DNA of 64,000 nucleotides from Streptomyces smyrnaeus (GTDB taxonomy: Bacteria > Actinomycetota > Actinomycetes > Streptomycetales > Streptomycetaceae), in the NCBI RefSeq assembly GCF_017676345.1, contig NZ_JAFFZM010000022.1:1-64000 (forward strand). The letters are read 5' to 3'. A program made the translations under genes and the position numbers. Positions 15,515 through 22,671 of this stretch are shown piece after piece; the stretch's first letter is position 1, and the number at the start of each line of letters is the position of its first letter. A model generated the notes under the pieces. It had not been told where the DNA came from. It was given only the letters and a program-made list of their open reading frames with translations, and did no database searches.

Positions 15515-16180
15515 GTGCGCTGCCGCTGTGGTCGGCGAGCCAGGCGCGGGGCACGAGACCAGGACCCCGGCAGGCGGCCAGGACCGGCCAGAGGAGCGGC
15601 GACCGCCTGGCTCGCCGCACCGGCCGGCAAAGCCGCCCTGCTGCTCACCGCCGCCGCGGCGCTGACCATCGCCCTGGTCGTCGCCGGCGTGCGGCCCGTG
15701 GTGCGCCTGGACCAGGCGGTGGCCGTGCGTCTGCACGCGGTCGCGCTCCAGTGCCCCGGCCTCACCCACGCCAGCCGTAACGGCACCGACCGGGTCGTCG
15801 ATCCGTGGACCATGCGCCTGCTGCTCGCCGCAGCCGTGGTGTGGCTGTGGCACCGGCGCCAACGGCTCCTCGCCTGGTGGGCGGCCTGCACCTCCGCCGT
15901 GGAATGGGCGCTGCGCTCCGTGCTGCGCTGGGCCGTCGGCCGCGACCGTCCCGGATGGGACGCCCCGTCGACTCCGCCGCCATGCCCTCGGGTCACGCCA
16001 TGACCACGGCCGCCACCTGCGTGCTGCTGCTGTGGATCGCCCACATCATCCACATGCCCGCCGGCCCGGTACGCCTCGGCGCGGCCACCGCCGCAGTTGC
16101 CGTTGCCGCCGTCTGCTTCACCCGGGTCTTCCTCGGCGTGCACTGGCTCACCGACACCCGACAGGCTGAGCCGGGGCCTG
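15515..16180 (+). pseudogene. PAP2 family phosphatase, frameshifted and 3'-truncated
   Basis: From GTG 15515 the frame encodes a PAP2-type protein (AGKAALLLTAAAALTIALVV, LRWAVGRDRPGWDAP) up to about 15965. There one missing base moves the continuation to another frame: VDSAAMPSGHAMTTAATCVLLLWI, then FTRVFLGVHWLTDT. Active-site motifs KxxxxxxRP-like, PSGH and SRxxxGxHxxxD are thus present across two frames. After HWLTDT the usual last helix is replaced by unrelated sequence, pointing to a second lesion near 16165. It resembles the intact PAP2 gene at 39322-40020 (shared DPWTxRLLLA, PVDSAxAMPSGHAMT, FTRVxLGVHWLTDT), so it is a decayed relative. Confidence 0.75.
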
Positions 16181-16265
16181 CCACAGCCCCAGGCAAGGGG
16201 TCTTGGTGGGGGAAGCGGGCGGTGAGGTGCGCGAAGACGCGGTCGAGTGAGTGCTCGCTGTCCAT
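16170..16265 (-). pseudogene. N-terminal stub of a small helical protein
   Basis: ATG 16265 on the minus strand opens MDSEHSLDRVFAHLTARFPH, the sort of N-terminus seen in small actinobacterial three-helix-bundle dimerisation proteins (DRVxxxLxxRFP). The reading then runs into the 3' end of the opposite-strand PAP2 remnant without any further family feature. The likely deletion joint lies around 16165-16200. A copy of the regional dyad (16284-16300) sits 18 bp upstream of this ATG, so the stub may retain its old promoter. Confidence 0.3.
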
Positions 16266-16283
16266 GACAGGACTCGGATTCAG

Positions 16284-16300
16284 ATATCGGCCTCCGATGT
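16284..16300. promoter_or_regulatory. 17-bp dyad operator, copy 3
   Basis: ATATCGG-CCT-CCGATGT, 13 of 14 arm bases paired with the ideal ATATCGG-N3-CCGATAT. It lies between the minus-strand stub starting at 16265 and the fluoride-export operon starting at 16574 on the plus strand, so it could control either. Confidence 0.5.
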
Positions 16301-16458
16301 CGATTCACGCTATCTGCTTCGCCCTCACTCAGCGGCAGGCCGCCGACGTGCTCACCCGTACACAGCCCGAACGCCCCACCCAGCACGGCGACGTTCAGCA
16401 CGGCACTGGCGGTCGTACCCTGGTCGTTGGCGGCGGGCTCCGGCACGGGGCGGCCGCG

Positions 16459-16516
16459 CGGCGGTGGGGCCCGCCGTAACCGAACCGTGGCACCGGCTGC
16501 CGCCAACGGTCCCTAC
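16459..16516 (+). promoter_or_regulatory. Probable fluoride riboswitch (crcB motif)
   Basis: Upstream of crcB the sequence shows the ordered elements of the crcB-motif aptamer: GGCGGTGG (consensus GGNGATGG), GGCCCGCC, TAACCG directly after, GGCTG about 20 bases later and CCTAC at the end. The A of GATGG and part of the CTGATG element differ from consensus, so the match is by eye and incomplete. Position 55-115 bases before a fluoride channel gene strongly supports it. Fluoride binding would raise expression of the exporters. Confidence 0.5.
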
Positions 16517-16528
16517 TTGCGATCACGC

Positions 16529-16548
16529 GCGCCCTGAGAATAGGGCGC
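16529..16548 (+). promoter_or_regulatory. Leader hairpin between aptamer and crcB ribosome site
   Basis: A perfect 7-bp stem (GCGCCCT, loop GAGAAT, AGGGCGC) lies between the putative fluoride aptamer and the GGAG at 16559-16562. It may act as the switching hairpin that ends transcription or masks the ribosome site. Confidence 0.45.
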
Positions 16549-16573
16549 CTGGCGAGTAGGAGACGTGTACCTG

Positions 16574-17059
16574 ATGAAGCCGCAGCATTACCCGGCCGTG
16601 GGTGAGCCCACCGACCCGGACGTCGACCTCCATGTACCCGTTCAGCGCCCCGGACCGTGGCGGGCGCAGGTTCCCGTGGTGGTCGTGGTGGCGCTGGGCG
16701 GCGCGATCGGTGCCTCTGCCCGTTACGGAGCGTCGCTGCTGTGGCCTACGGCGAGCGGCGGCTTCCCGTGGACCACGTTGACAGTGAACACGGTCGGCTG
16801 CGCGGTGATCGGCGTGTTCATGGTCGTCATCAGCGATGTGTGGGCCGCACACCGGCTGGTGCGGCCGTTCTTCGGCACCGGGGTGCTGGGTGGGTTCACG
16901 ACGTTCTCGACCTACGCGGTCGACATCCAGCAGCTGGTCGACGCCGGCCGGGCGGGCGCGGGGCTGGCCTATCTGGGATTGACGCTGCTGGTGGCACTGG
17001 CGGCGGTATGGAGCGCGGCGTGGGCGACGCGCCGGATCGTGGCGTGGAGGCAAGCATGA
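16574..17059 (+). CDS. crcB: CrcB/Fluc fluoride channel subunit 1
   Basis: A 161-residue Fluc-type protein. After a hydrophilic 35-residue N-terminus it has four hydrophobic helices with the family's GGAIGASARYGASLLWP, the pore asparagine in TLTVNTVGCAVIGVFM, and the signature GVLGGFTTFSTYAVD containing the central sodium-site and phenylalanine residues. It would export fluoride as a dual-topology dimer or, more likely here, a heterodimer with the second CrcB at 17406. ATG 16574 has GGAG at 11 bases; GTG 16565 is too near it. It is the first gene of a three-gene operon with 4-bp overlaps. Confidence 0.93.
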   Translation: MKPQHYPAVGEPTDPDVDLHVPVQRPGPWRAQVPVVVVVALGGAIGASARYGASLLWPTASGGFPWTTLTVNTVGCAVIGVFMVVISDVWAAHRLVRPFFGTGVLGGFTTFSTYAVDIQQLVDAGRAGAGLAYLGLTLLVALAAVWSAAWATRRIVAWRQA

Positions 17060-17409
17060 CAAGGCTGACCGGTCGCGCGCTGCGCGTGACGATCTTCATC
17101 GGCGAGAGCGACGTCTGGCACCACAGGCCGCTGTACACCGAGGTCGTGCACCGGGCCCACAAGGCGGGGCTCGCCGGGGCGTCGGTGTTCCGCGGCATCG
17201 AGGGCTTCGGCGCCTCCTCTCTGATCCACACCAGCCGCCTGCTGTCGCTGAGCGAGGATCTGCCCGTCGCCATCGTCATCGTCGACGACGAGACCCGCAT
17301 CCGCGCGTTCCTCCCGCAGCTCGACGAGCTGGTCACCGAGGGCCTGGTGATCCTCGACGACTGCGAGGTCATCCGCTACGCCGGCCGGAGCGAGGAGCGT
17401 GCGCGGTGA
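17056..17409 (+). CDS. DUF190 domain protein, CrcB-associated
   Basis: A 117-residue DUF190 protein, a PII-like ferredoxin-fold domain often placed between paired crcB genes: ALRVTIFIGESDVWHHRPLYTEVVHRAHKAGLAGASVFRGIEGFG, then LPVAIVIVDDETRIRAFLPQLDELVTEGLVILDDCEVI. It is probably a cytosolic regulator or accessory of the fluoride channel; its mechanism is not established. Its start overlaps the first crcB stop by 4 bp (ATGA), and its stop overlaps the second crcB start. Confidence 0.93.
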   Translation: MTRLTGRALRVTIFIGESDVWHHRPLYTEVVHRAHKAGLAGASVFRGIEGFGASSLIHTSRLLSLSEDLPVAIVIVDDETRIRAFLPQLDELVTEGLVILDDCEVIRYAGRSEERAR

Positions 17410-17780
17410 ACTGGCTGCTGGTCATCGCCGGCGCCGCCGTCGGCGCACCCCTGCGATACCTGACCGACCTGGCGGTGCAGAAGCGGCACGACACCGTTTT
17501 CCCGTGGGGGACCTTGACCGTGAATGTGGCCGGCTGCCTGGTCCTGGGCCTGCTCACCGGAGCGATCATCTACGGCGCCGCCTCCGACTCGGTGCAGTTG
17601 CTGGTCGGCACCGGGTTCTGCGGGGCACTGACCACCTACTCGACCTTTTCCTACGAGACGATGCGGCTCGCGGAGACGGGGGCGAAGGTCTTCGCCGCCG
17701 CCAACGTCATCGCCGGCGTCGTCGCCGGGCTCGGCGCGGCGTTCATCGGCGTCGCGCTCGCGCGGGCGTGCTGGACCTGA
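17406..17780 (+). CDS. crcB: CrcB/Fluc fluoride channel subunit 2
   Basis: A 124-residue Fluc protein with four membrane helices: AGAAVGAPLRYLTDLAV, TLTVNVAGCLVLGLLTG with the pore asparagine, and GFCGALTTYSTFSYETM. It is shorter than the first copy because it lacks the hydrophilic N-terminal extension. Separate paired genes in actinobacteria usually give heterodimeric channels with opposite membrane orientation. The GTG start overlaps the DUF190 stop (GTGA). Confidence 0.93.
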   Translation: MNWLLVIAGAAVGAPLRYLTDLAVQKRHDTVFPWGTLTVNVAGCLVLGLLTGAIIYGAASDSVQLLVGTGFCGALTTYSTFSYETMRLAETGAKVFAAANVIAGVVAGLGAAFIGVALARACWT

Positions 17781-18033
17781 TCCTGGTCACCCGCAAGCTG
17801 CGGAACAAGATCTTGTGCTCCTGCACCACTTCGGCCAAGAGCGGGTACCCCTCGTGATGCTGCCCGCCAAGCTCGGTCCAGGCGTCGACGAAGGCGCAGC
17901 CGCGGAACCCCGGCATGTCGACGGTTGCAGATGTTCGACCGACCGGCGGAAGACCGGAGCGGCCATCAACGCGGCGATCTCCAGCAGGCGTAGGACCGAT
18001 CTGATCGACCGGTCCCACCCCTTTTTGGTACAT
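17781..18033 (-). pseudogene. TetR-family regulator, C-terminal remnant
   Basis: The minus strand encodes PGFRGCAFVDAWTELGGQHHEGYPLLAEVVQEHKILFRSL, which resembles the ligand-domain helices of TetR proteins (the FRGCAFxxA motif followed by Asp/His-rich loop and EHKxLxR helix). The N-terminal HTH is absent; upstream sequence gives only short pieces in other frames (LLEIAALMAAPVFRRS). It ends close to the second crcB stop and appears to be what is left of a deleted regulator. Confidence 0.5.
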
Positions 18034-18124
18034 GATCTACGCCAACGCCCCGCGGCCGAGGTCGTCGCACGAGCGGACCCGGGGCGAGTGTGATGGCGGA
18101 GGTCCGATGTGCCAGGGTGCCCGT

Positions 18125-18667
18125 ATGGCGTGGAATGGTGCGGAGTACCAGGCTCGGTTCGACAGGATCGCCGCGGAAGGCGGGGATGTGCACGGCGAAG
18201 CCGCGTTGGTGCGTTCCTTGGGACCGTCCAGCGTCCTCGACGCGGGGTGCGGCACGGGCAGGGTGGCGATCGAGTTGGCGCGGCACGGGATCGACGTGGT
18301 GGGGGTGGACCTCGACTCCTCGATGCTGGCCACGGCCCGACACCTCGCCCCCGATATTCCCTGGCATTTGAGCGACCTGGCCGGCCTCGACCTCGGGAGG
18401 TCCTTCGACGTGGTGGTGATGGCGGGAAACGTTCCCCTGTTCACCCCACCGGGAACGGAACCGGCCTTGGTCGCCGGAGTGGCGGCACACGTACGGCCGG
18501 GAGGCCGCCTGGTGGCAGGCTTCTCCCTGGACCGGGGCTACACCCTGGACGATTACGACGCACACTGCGTCGCGGCGGGCCTGATGCCTGAGACGCGCTA
18601 CGCGACGTGGTCCCGTGAGCCCTACGCTGGTGGGGCGTACGCGGTTTCGATTCACCGCAGGCCCTGA
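18125..18667 (+). CDS. Class I SAM-dependent methyltransferase
   Basis: A 180-residue methyltransferase: VLDAGCGTGRVAIELARHGIDVVGVDLDSSML (motif I and ribose-binding aspartate), FDVVVMAGNVPLFTPPG, HVRPGGRLVAGFSLDRGYTLDDYDAHCVAAGLMPETRYATW. It is a compact stand-alone enzyme of the methyltransferase-25 type with no added domain, so the substrate is open. ATG 18125 gives the natural start; upstream residues in frame are low quality. Confidence 0.85.
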   Translation: MAWNGAEYQARFDRIAAEGGDVHGEAALVRSLGPSSVLDAGCGTGRVAIELARHGIDVVGVDLDSSMLATARHLAPDIPWHLSDLAGLDLGRSFDVVVMAGNVPLFTPPGTEPALVAGVAAHVRPGGRLVAGFSLDRGYTLDDYDAHCVAAGLMPETRYATWSREPYAGGAYAVSIHRRP

Positions 18668-18973
18668 GCGCCGGTCACGCTCCCGGGCTTGGCGCCTCAC
18701 GGCATGCGAGGTCGTGGAGGCGCGGGCGCGGAACTGCGCGCTCAGGACGTGGCCGACCCGGTCCTGGCTGCCGCCGCGCAGTCGGTGGAGCGGACGTACG
18801 CGTGGCGAGGGCGCGTCCGGAGAGTCGCGCAGGCCATCGCGGTGCGTAGCTTGTCGGGGTCGCGGTTGTGGGCTCTCAGCGGCAGCTGCGTCCCGGATAT
18901 GGGGAGTTCGGTGGCCCGCCGCCGTCCGTGGAGCGGGGATCGCGCGCCACCAGCGCGGTGTCGGCCCGCGGGC
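18668..18973. other. Intergenic, no recognised gene
   Basis: About 300 bases between the methyltransferase and DUF1772 stop codons. Several frames are open by chance at this GC content, but none shows a family pattern. One minus-strand frame (18775-18900) reads RAHNRDPDKLRTAMA, which is weakly protein-like and might be a relic; I could not assign it. Confidence 0.5.
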
Positions 18974-19420
18974 TCAGGCGAGGGCGGTGACTAGCAGGGT
19001 GAACGCGGCGATGATGACGGCTACGCGGACGTAGTGGAAGCGGTCCCAGCGGTTCATCTGCTCCTTCCAGTCCTCGGGCCGGTTCTCGACGGTCCACGTC
19101 TTGCCCCGGTTGTTGATCGGCACGAGCAGCAGGAGGGACATCACCACGCTGAGGACCAGCAGCGCGCCGGCGAGGGTGACGAGTCCCGCGCCGTCGTGGT
19201 GCCGTCCGGCGATGGCCCAGACCGCGACGAGGACGAGCGAGCCGATGTACCAGACGGGCATGACGGCGCCGAGCATCCGGCCGCCGTGGCTTCGGCCGCG
19301 TTGGCTGCTGTCGTCGGGGAGGGCGTTGAGGATCGGGTTGATGACGAAGGAGACGGACAACTCCACTCCCACCATCAGGCCGACGATCACGGTGGTGGCG
19401 ATCTCAAGTGCGTCGAGCAT
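18974..19420 (-). CDS. DUF1772 membrane protein
   Basis: A 148-residue protein with four membrane helices: LEIATTVIVGLMVGVELSVSFVINPIL, MLGAVMPVWYIGSLVLVAVWAIAG, LVTLAGALLVLSVVMSLLLLVPINN and VRVAVIIAAFTLLVTALA. The N-terminal helix with an acidic residue followed by P-x-L and the LLLVPINNRGKTW loop are typical of DUF1772 (anthrone-oxygenase-like) proteins. It is divergent from a TetR gene across 91 bp that hold two copies of a dyad operator, so it is very likely the repressor's target. Confidence 0.85.
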   Translation of the reverse strand: MLDALEIATTVIVGLMVGVELSVSFVINPILNALPDDSSQRGRSHGGRMLGAVMPVWYIGSLVLVAVWAIAGRHHDGAGLVTLAGALLVLSVVMSLLLLVPINNRGKTWTVENRPEDWKEQMNRWDRFHYVRVAVIIAAFTLLVTALA

Positions 19421-19437
19421 GACTACCCCTCCTGGAA

Positions 19438-19503
19438 TCTAGTGGTGCTAGATGATGGGGCGACGCTAGTCCTACCGTTGCTTGCTTGTCTAGCGATGCT
19501 AGG
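19438..19503. promoter_or_regulatory. Paired TetR operators (19438-19452 and 19489-19503)
   Basis: TCTAG-TGGTG-CTAGA is a perfect 15-bp dyad at 19438-19452; TCTAG-CGATG-CTAGG at 19489-19503 repeats it with one arm mismatch. Centres are 51 bp apart, about five helical turns. They fill the space between the divergent DUF1772 and TetR genes and are the expected binding sites of the TetR at 19512. Confidence 0.75.
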
Positions 19504-19511
19504 ATCGAATC

Positions 19512-20096
19512 ATGTCGGTACAGGAACGCAAGGAGCGCGAACGGGCGGCCCGCGAGCGCCTCATCGTGGCGACGGCCCGCGAACTCGCCGAGCAGCAGGG
19601 CTGGGACGCGGTCACCACCCGCCGGCTCGCCGAGCGCATCGAGTACAGCCAGCCCGTCCTCTACAGCCACTTCCGCGGCAAGCGCGAGATCATCGGCGCC
19701 GTCGCCCTGGTGGGGGCGGCCGAGATGGCCGCGGTGCTGCGGGCTGCGGCCTCCGCTGTGGACGCGGACGGTCCGCGCGCCCGGGTCACCGCCCTCGCCC
19801 GCGCCTACCTCGACTTCGCCGAGCGCAACCCGGCGGTCTACGACGCCATGTTCCAGCTCGACGGCGGCCTGGCGTTCGCACACGAGGAGACTCCGGAGCC
19901 GCTGAAGGACGCCTTCGCCGCCCTGCTGGAGACTCTCGGCGAGGTCGCCGGGGACGGCGTCCACCCGGCACTGTTCACCGAGGCGTTCTGGGCGACCCTG
20001 CACGGGCTGGCCACCCTGACCCGGGCGGGACGACTGCCGCCGGAGGACACCGATCGGAGGGTGGAACTGCTGGTGGGCCGACTCGCCGTGGTCTGA
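19512..20096 (+). CDS. TetR family transcriptional regulator
   Basis: A 194-residue TetR protein. The HTH occupies residues 14-55: ERLIVATARELAEQQGWDAVTTRRLAERIEYSQPVLYSHFRGKREIIGAVAL. The C-terminal domain (AYLDFAERNPAVYDAMFQLDGGLAF, ALFTEAFWATLHGLATLTRAGRL) matches the TetR C-33-type dimer and ligand fold. It probably represses itself and the divergent DUF1772 gene through the two dyads at 19438-19503. The ligand is unknown. Confidence 0.92.
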   Translation: MSVQERKERERAARERLIVATARELAEQQGWDAVTTRRLAERIEYSQPVLYSHFRGKREIIGAVALVGAAEMAAVLRAAASAVDADGPRARVTALARAYLDFAERNPAVYDAMFQLDGGLAFAHEETPEPLKDAFAALLETLGEVAGDGVHPALFTEAFWATLHGLATLTRAGRLPPEDTDRRVELLVGRLAVV

Positions 20097-20130
20097 CACA
20101 CCGTCCCTTTGGGCACACCGTCCCTTTGGG
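20097..20130 (+). repeat. Tandem 17-bp repeat, two copies
   Basis: The unit CACACCGTCCCTTTGGG occurs twice without gap directly after the TetR stop. Each unit contains the small self-complementary CCC-TTT-GGG, so the pair may form mini-hairpins. Confidence 0.8.
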
Positions 20131-20133
20131 CAC

Positions 20134-20160
20134 GCGGCCGGGGCCCTCGGGCCCCGCTGC
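20134..20160. terminator. GC-rich hairpin terminator after tetR
   Basis: CGGGGCCC and GGGCCCCG form an 8-bp perfect stem with a 2-base loop at 20139-20156, extended by imperfect GCGGC/GCTGC flanks. There is no T run, as is common in high-GC actinobacteria. It lies between the convergent TetR and phosphoesterase genes. Confidence 0.55.
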
Positions 20161-20291
20161 CTGCCTGCGGCAATTGCTTCCGGCCACTCGCGCACGCACG
20201 GCGCAGCCGCAGATCGCCGGGCCTCGCACCCCCGACGGGACACCCGCCTCGGAAGCTGCGGTGCTCATCGATCACGACCCGATACGCGCCC

Positions 20292-21506
20292 CTACGACGA
20301 GGTGGACCGTAGCGGGGAGCGGAGCACGAGCAGGGTGATCTCGCTGGGGGCGAAGACGCGGAAGGGCGGGCCCCAGAAGCCGGTGCCGCGGCTGGTGTAG
20401 AGGAGGGTGCGAGTGCCGTGCCGGCTGAGGCCGGCGAGGGCTGGTTGGTCGAGGCGGACCAGGTGGTGGAAGGGCCAGATCTGGCCGCCGTGGGTGTGGC
20501 CGGAGAGCTGGAGGTCGATGCCGTGCGCTGCCGCGCGGTCGATGAACTTGGGCTGGTGGGCGAGGAGGAGGACGGGGTCGTCGGGGTCGGCGCCGTGGAG
20601 GGCTCCGGCGAGGTGGGCGCCGTGGCCCGCCAGTCCGGAGGACTCGGCGGTGACGTCGTCGACGCCGGCGACCACGAGGGTGTCGCCGTCGCGTTCGAGC
20701 AGGAGGTGGCGGTTGCGCAGCGGCTCCCAGCCCAACTCGTCCATCAGGTCGACCCAGCCCTGGGCCTCGCTGTAGTACTCGTGGTTGCCGGTGACGTAGA
20801 CACGGGCCCGGGTCGCCTGCACGGTACCCAGTGGGGCGGCCTGGGCGCGGCGGCGTTCGGCCGTGCCGTCCGCGATGTCGCCGGTGTGGCAGACCAGGTC
20901 GGCCTCCAGGGTGTTCACCGTCTCGCAGACCCGTGCCGACCAGCGGGCGCGGTCGAGCGGACCGTAGTGGGTGTCGGTGATCAGAACCACTCGGGTGCCG
21001 TCCAACCCGGCTCCCAGACGCGGGAGTTGCACGTCGAGTCGACGCACTCGTGGCACGCGTCGAGCCTCGGCGTACCCCCAGGCGAGCAGTACGGCGGTCA
21101 CGCCGAGGACGGCCCAGGTGACGAAGCGCGCCCGGCCCTGTCCGTCACCGACGCCGGCCACGGTCAGGGCGAGCCGCAGCGGGACGAGCAGCACGGACCA
21201 GGTGAACAGGACCCAGACGCTGCCCAGCAGCGTGTCACCGACGATCGCCGCCTGGTCCTGCTGGCGCCGGCCGTGGCCGCGCACCATCGCGAGCGGCATA
21301 CCGACCAGGCCGAGCGCGAACAGCGCGGTGCCGATCAGGGTGACAGGGAGCGGCCAGTGCTGACCGGTGTGCAGGAGGATCCAGCACGGCACGGCCCACA
21401 GCAGGACGGGAGCGATCATGGGTATGTAGCGCATCAGGCGATGCAGTCGGCTTCGTGGCGCCTCGTGGGCTTCACTGTCGGCGGATCGGTCGCTGGTCTC
21501 GGTCAC
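20292..21506 (-). CDS. Membrane-anchored metallophosphoesterase (YaeI-like)
   Basis: A 404-residue protein with four to five N-terminal membrane helices (MIAPVLLWAVPCWILLHTG through WAVLGVTAVLLAWGYAEAR) followed by a calcineurin-like domain with all metal motifs: ITDTHYG (D-x-H), GDIADG, GNHEYY, and LLAHQP then SGHTHGGQIWPF. It is expected to hydrolyse a phosphodiester or lipid pyrophosphate at the membrane surface. GTG 21506 is chosen because AGGAGGGG lies 5 bases upstream; the frame extends further but without a ribosome site. Confidence 0.9.
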   Translation of the reverse strand: MTETSDRSADSEAHEAPRSRLHRLMRYIPMIAPVLLWAVPCWILLHTGQHWPLPVTLIGTALFALGLVGMPLAMVRGHGRRQQDQAAIVGDTLLGSVWVLFTWSVLLVPLRLALTVAGVGDGQGRARFVTWAVLGVTAVLLAWGYAEARRVPRVRRLDVQLPRLGAGLDGTRVVLITDTHYGPLDRARWSARVCETVNTLEADLVCHTGDIADGTAERRRAQAAPLGTVQATRARVYVTGNHEYYSEAQGWVDLMDELGWEPLRNRHLLLERDGDTLVVAGVDDVTAESSGLAGHGAHLAGALHGADPDDPVLLLAHQPKFIDRAAAHGIDLQLSGHTHGGQIWPFHHLVRLDQPALAGLSRHGTRTLLYTSRGTGFWGPPFRVFAPSEITLLVLRSPLRSTSS

Positions 21507-21994
21507 GCTTCCCCTCCTGAGGTTCTGTCCGTCGGGTGGTGCCCGTGACGGAGCCGGGTCGTGGCAGCCGGCGGCCACGGTTCAGTGCCCGTGTCGGCCA
21601 TCTCCGTGGCTCCGGCGTGGTCCGCCGCCCATGTCCTGATTCTGCTCCGACCCCAACTGCCGGATGCTTTCGGGGGATCATTGTCCGCCGTCGTGGAAAG
21701 GGGCCATCCTCCAGGTTCCGGTGAGTCCGTTCCGGGTGGGCCCTCAGACCGACCGACCGGGGTCATCCGCGGGTCACGCGGCAGTGGTTCCCCCGGGACC
21801 GGCGCTCCGGATTGCTCTTCGCGTAGCCGTATCCTCGCGGCGGGGACAGCTCGGCTGCAGCCAGTCGGGTGACCGGTGGGCGTGGTACCGGCCCTCCGCC
21901 GGTACGGCGACCAACCCTGGTGCAGCAAGCCCCCGGCCTGCGGCGCGGTCAGGGGCGAAGGAGCCGATTGCGAGCGACGGGAACGGGAGAGGAC
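21507..21994. other. Divergent intergenic region, no gene seen
   Basis: About 490 bases separate the divergent phosphoesterase and the PGPGW protein gene. It should contain both promoters. I see no family-like reading frame, no clear long dyad and no RNA gene. The last 15 bases hold the GGGAGAGG ribosome site for the gene at 21995. Confidence 0.5.
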
Positions 21995-22429
21995 GTGGCG
22001 GACAACAACCTGCATCCGGTGCTGCGGGCCGTATGGGCCGTTGCCGGCGGGGTGCTGGTCGCAGTGGGCATCGCGTTGCTTGTCCTCCCCGGCCCCGGCT
22101 TGTTGCTGGTGTTCGCCGGCATGGTCCTGCTCGCCCGTGCCGTCCCCGCTCTGCACCGGCACTTGGAACCGGTGCGGGCCCGCGCCATGCAGGCCGCCGA
22201 GGAGAGCGTGTCGTCCAGGTGGCGGATCGCCGGATCGACGGTGGTCGGCCTCGGACTGATCGGCGGCGGTGTCGCCTGGGGACTGGTGCCGCAGTTGCCG
22301 TTCAGCGGCTGGAGCACCGGTGGGAGCCTGATCGTCTCCGGCGTCGTGCTCTTCGTGCTCCTCGTCTGGAGCTATCGCCGACTGCAGCGCCTGCGGGTGG
22401 CCCGCCGGCCAGGGCCGCCCGGTAGGTGA
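21995..22429 (+). CDS. PGPGW (TIGR02611-like) membrane protein
   Basis: A 144-residue protein with the diagnostic LLVLPGPGLLLVFAGMVLLARAVPALHRHLEPVR. Two membrane helices come first (VWAVAGGVLVAVGIALLVLP and the segment after PGPG), and two follow (STVVGLGLIGGGVAWGLVP, GSLIVSGVVLFVLLVWSY). The family has no assigned function. GTG 21995 has GGGAGAGG at good spacing and gives the usual short N-terminus; the frame continues upstream to 21869 without support. Confidence 0.85.
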   Translation: MADNNLHPVLRAVWAVAGGVLVAVGIALLVLPGPGLLLVFAGMVLLARAVPALHRHLEPVRARAMQAAEESVSSRWRIAGSTVVGLGLIGGGVAWGLVPQLPFSGWSTGGSLIVSGVVLFVLLVWSYRRLQRLRVARRPGPPGR

Positions 22430-22671
22430 CCTCGTGGTCGAGTGCGCTTCGACTGGTCGTCGGAGTGTCAGCGGGGTGACGCCCGGCGGTTCCGCACGAG
22501 TGCGGCGCCGCCCCGAGGTGGGCGTTCGGAGCGGGCGGTGGACGGTTGGTGCGGTGCCCGTGCGTGTCGCGTGCAGCAGTTGCGAGCGCGGTGTCACGAG
22601 CACGTATCCGTCTCGTAGCGGACCTCCATCCGGTGGAGGAGGAGACCTGCAGTTCACTTAGGGTGTCGATC

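Noticed and set aside
16300..16480. Minus-strand piece resembling a transporter loop (ASAVLNVAVLGGAFG)
   Set aside because: Too short, continuous with Arg/Pro-rich noise, and it overlaps the candidate fluoride riboswitch on the other strand.
18775..18900. Minus-strand reading RAHNRDPDKLRTAMA
   Set aside because: Weakly protein-like but without start, family match or conserved neighbours.
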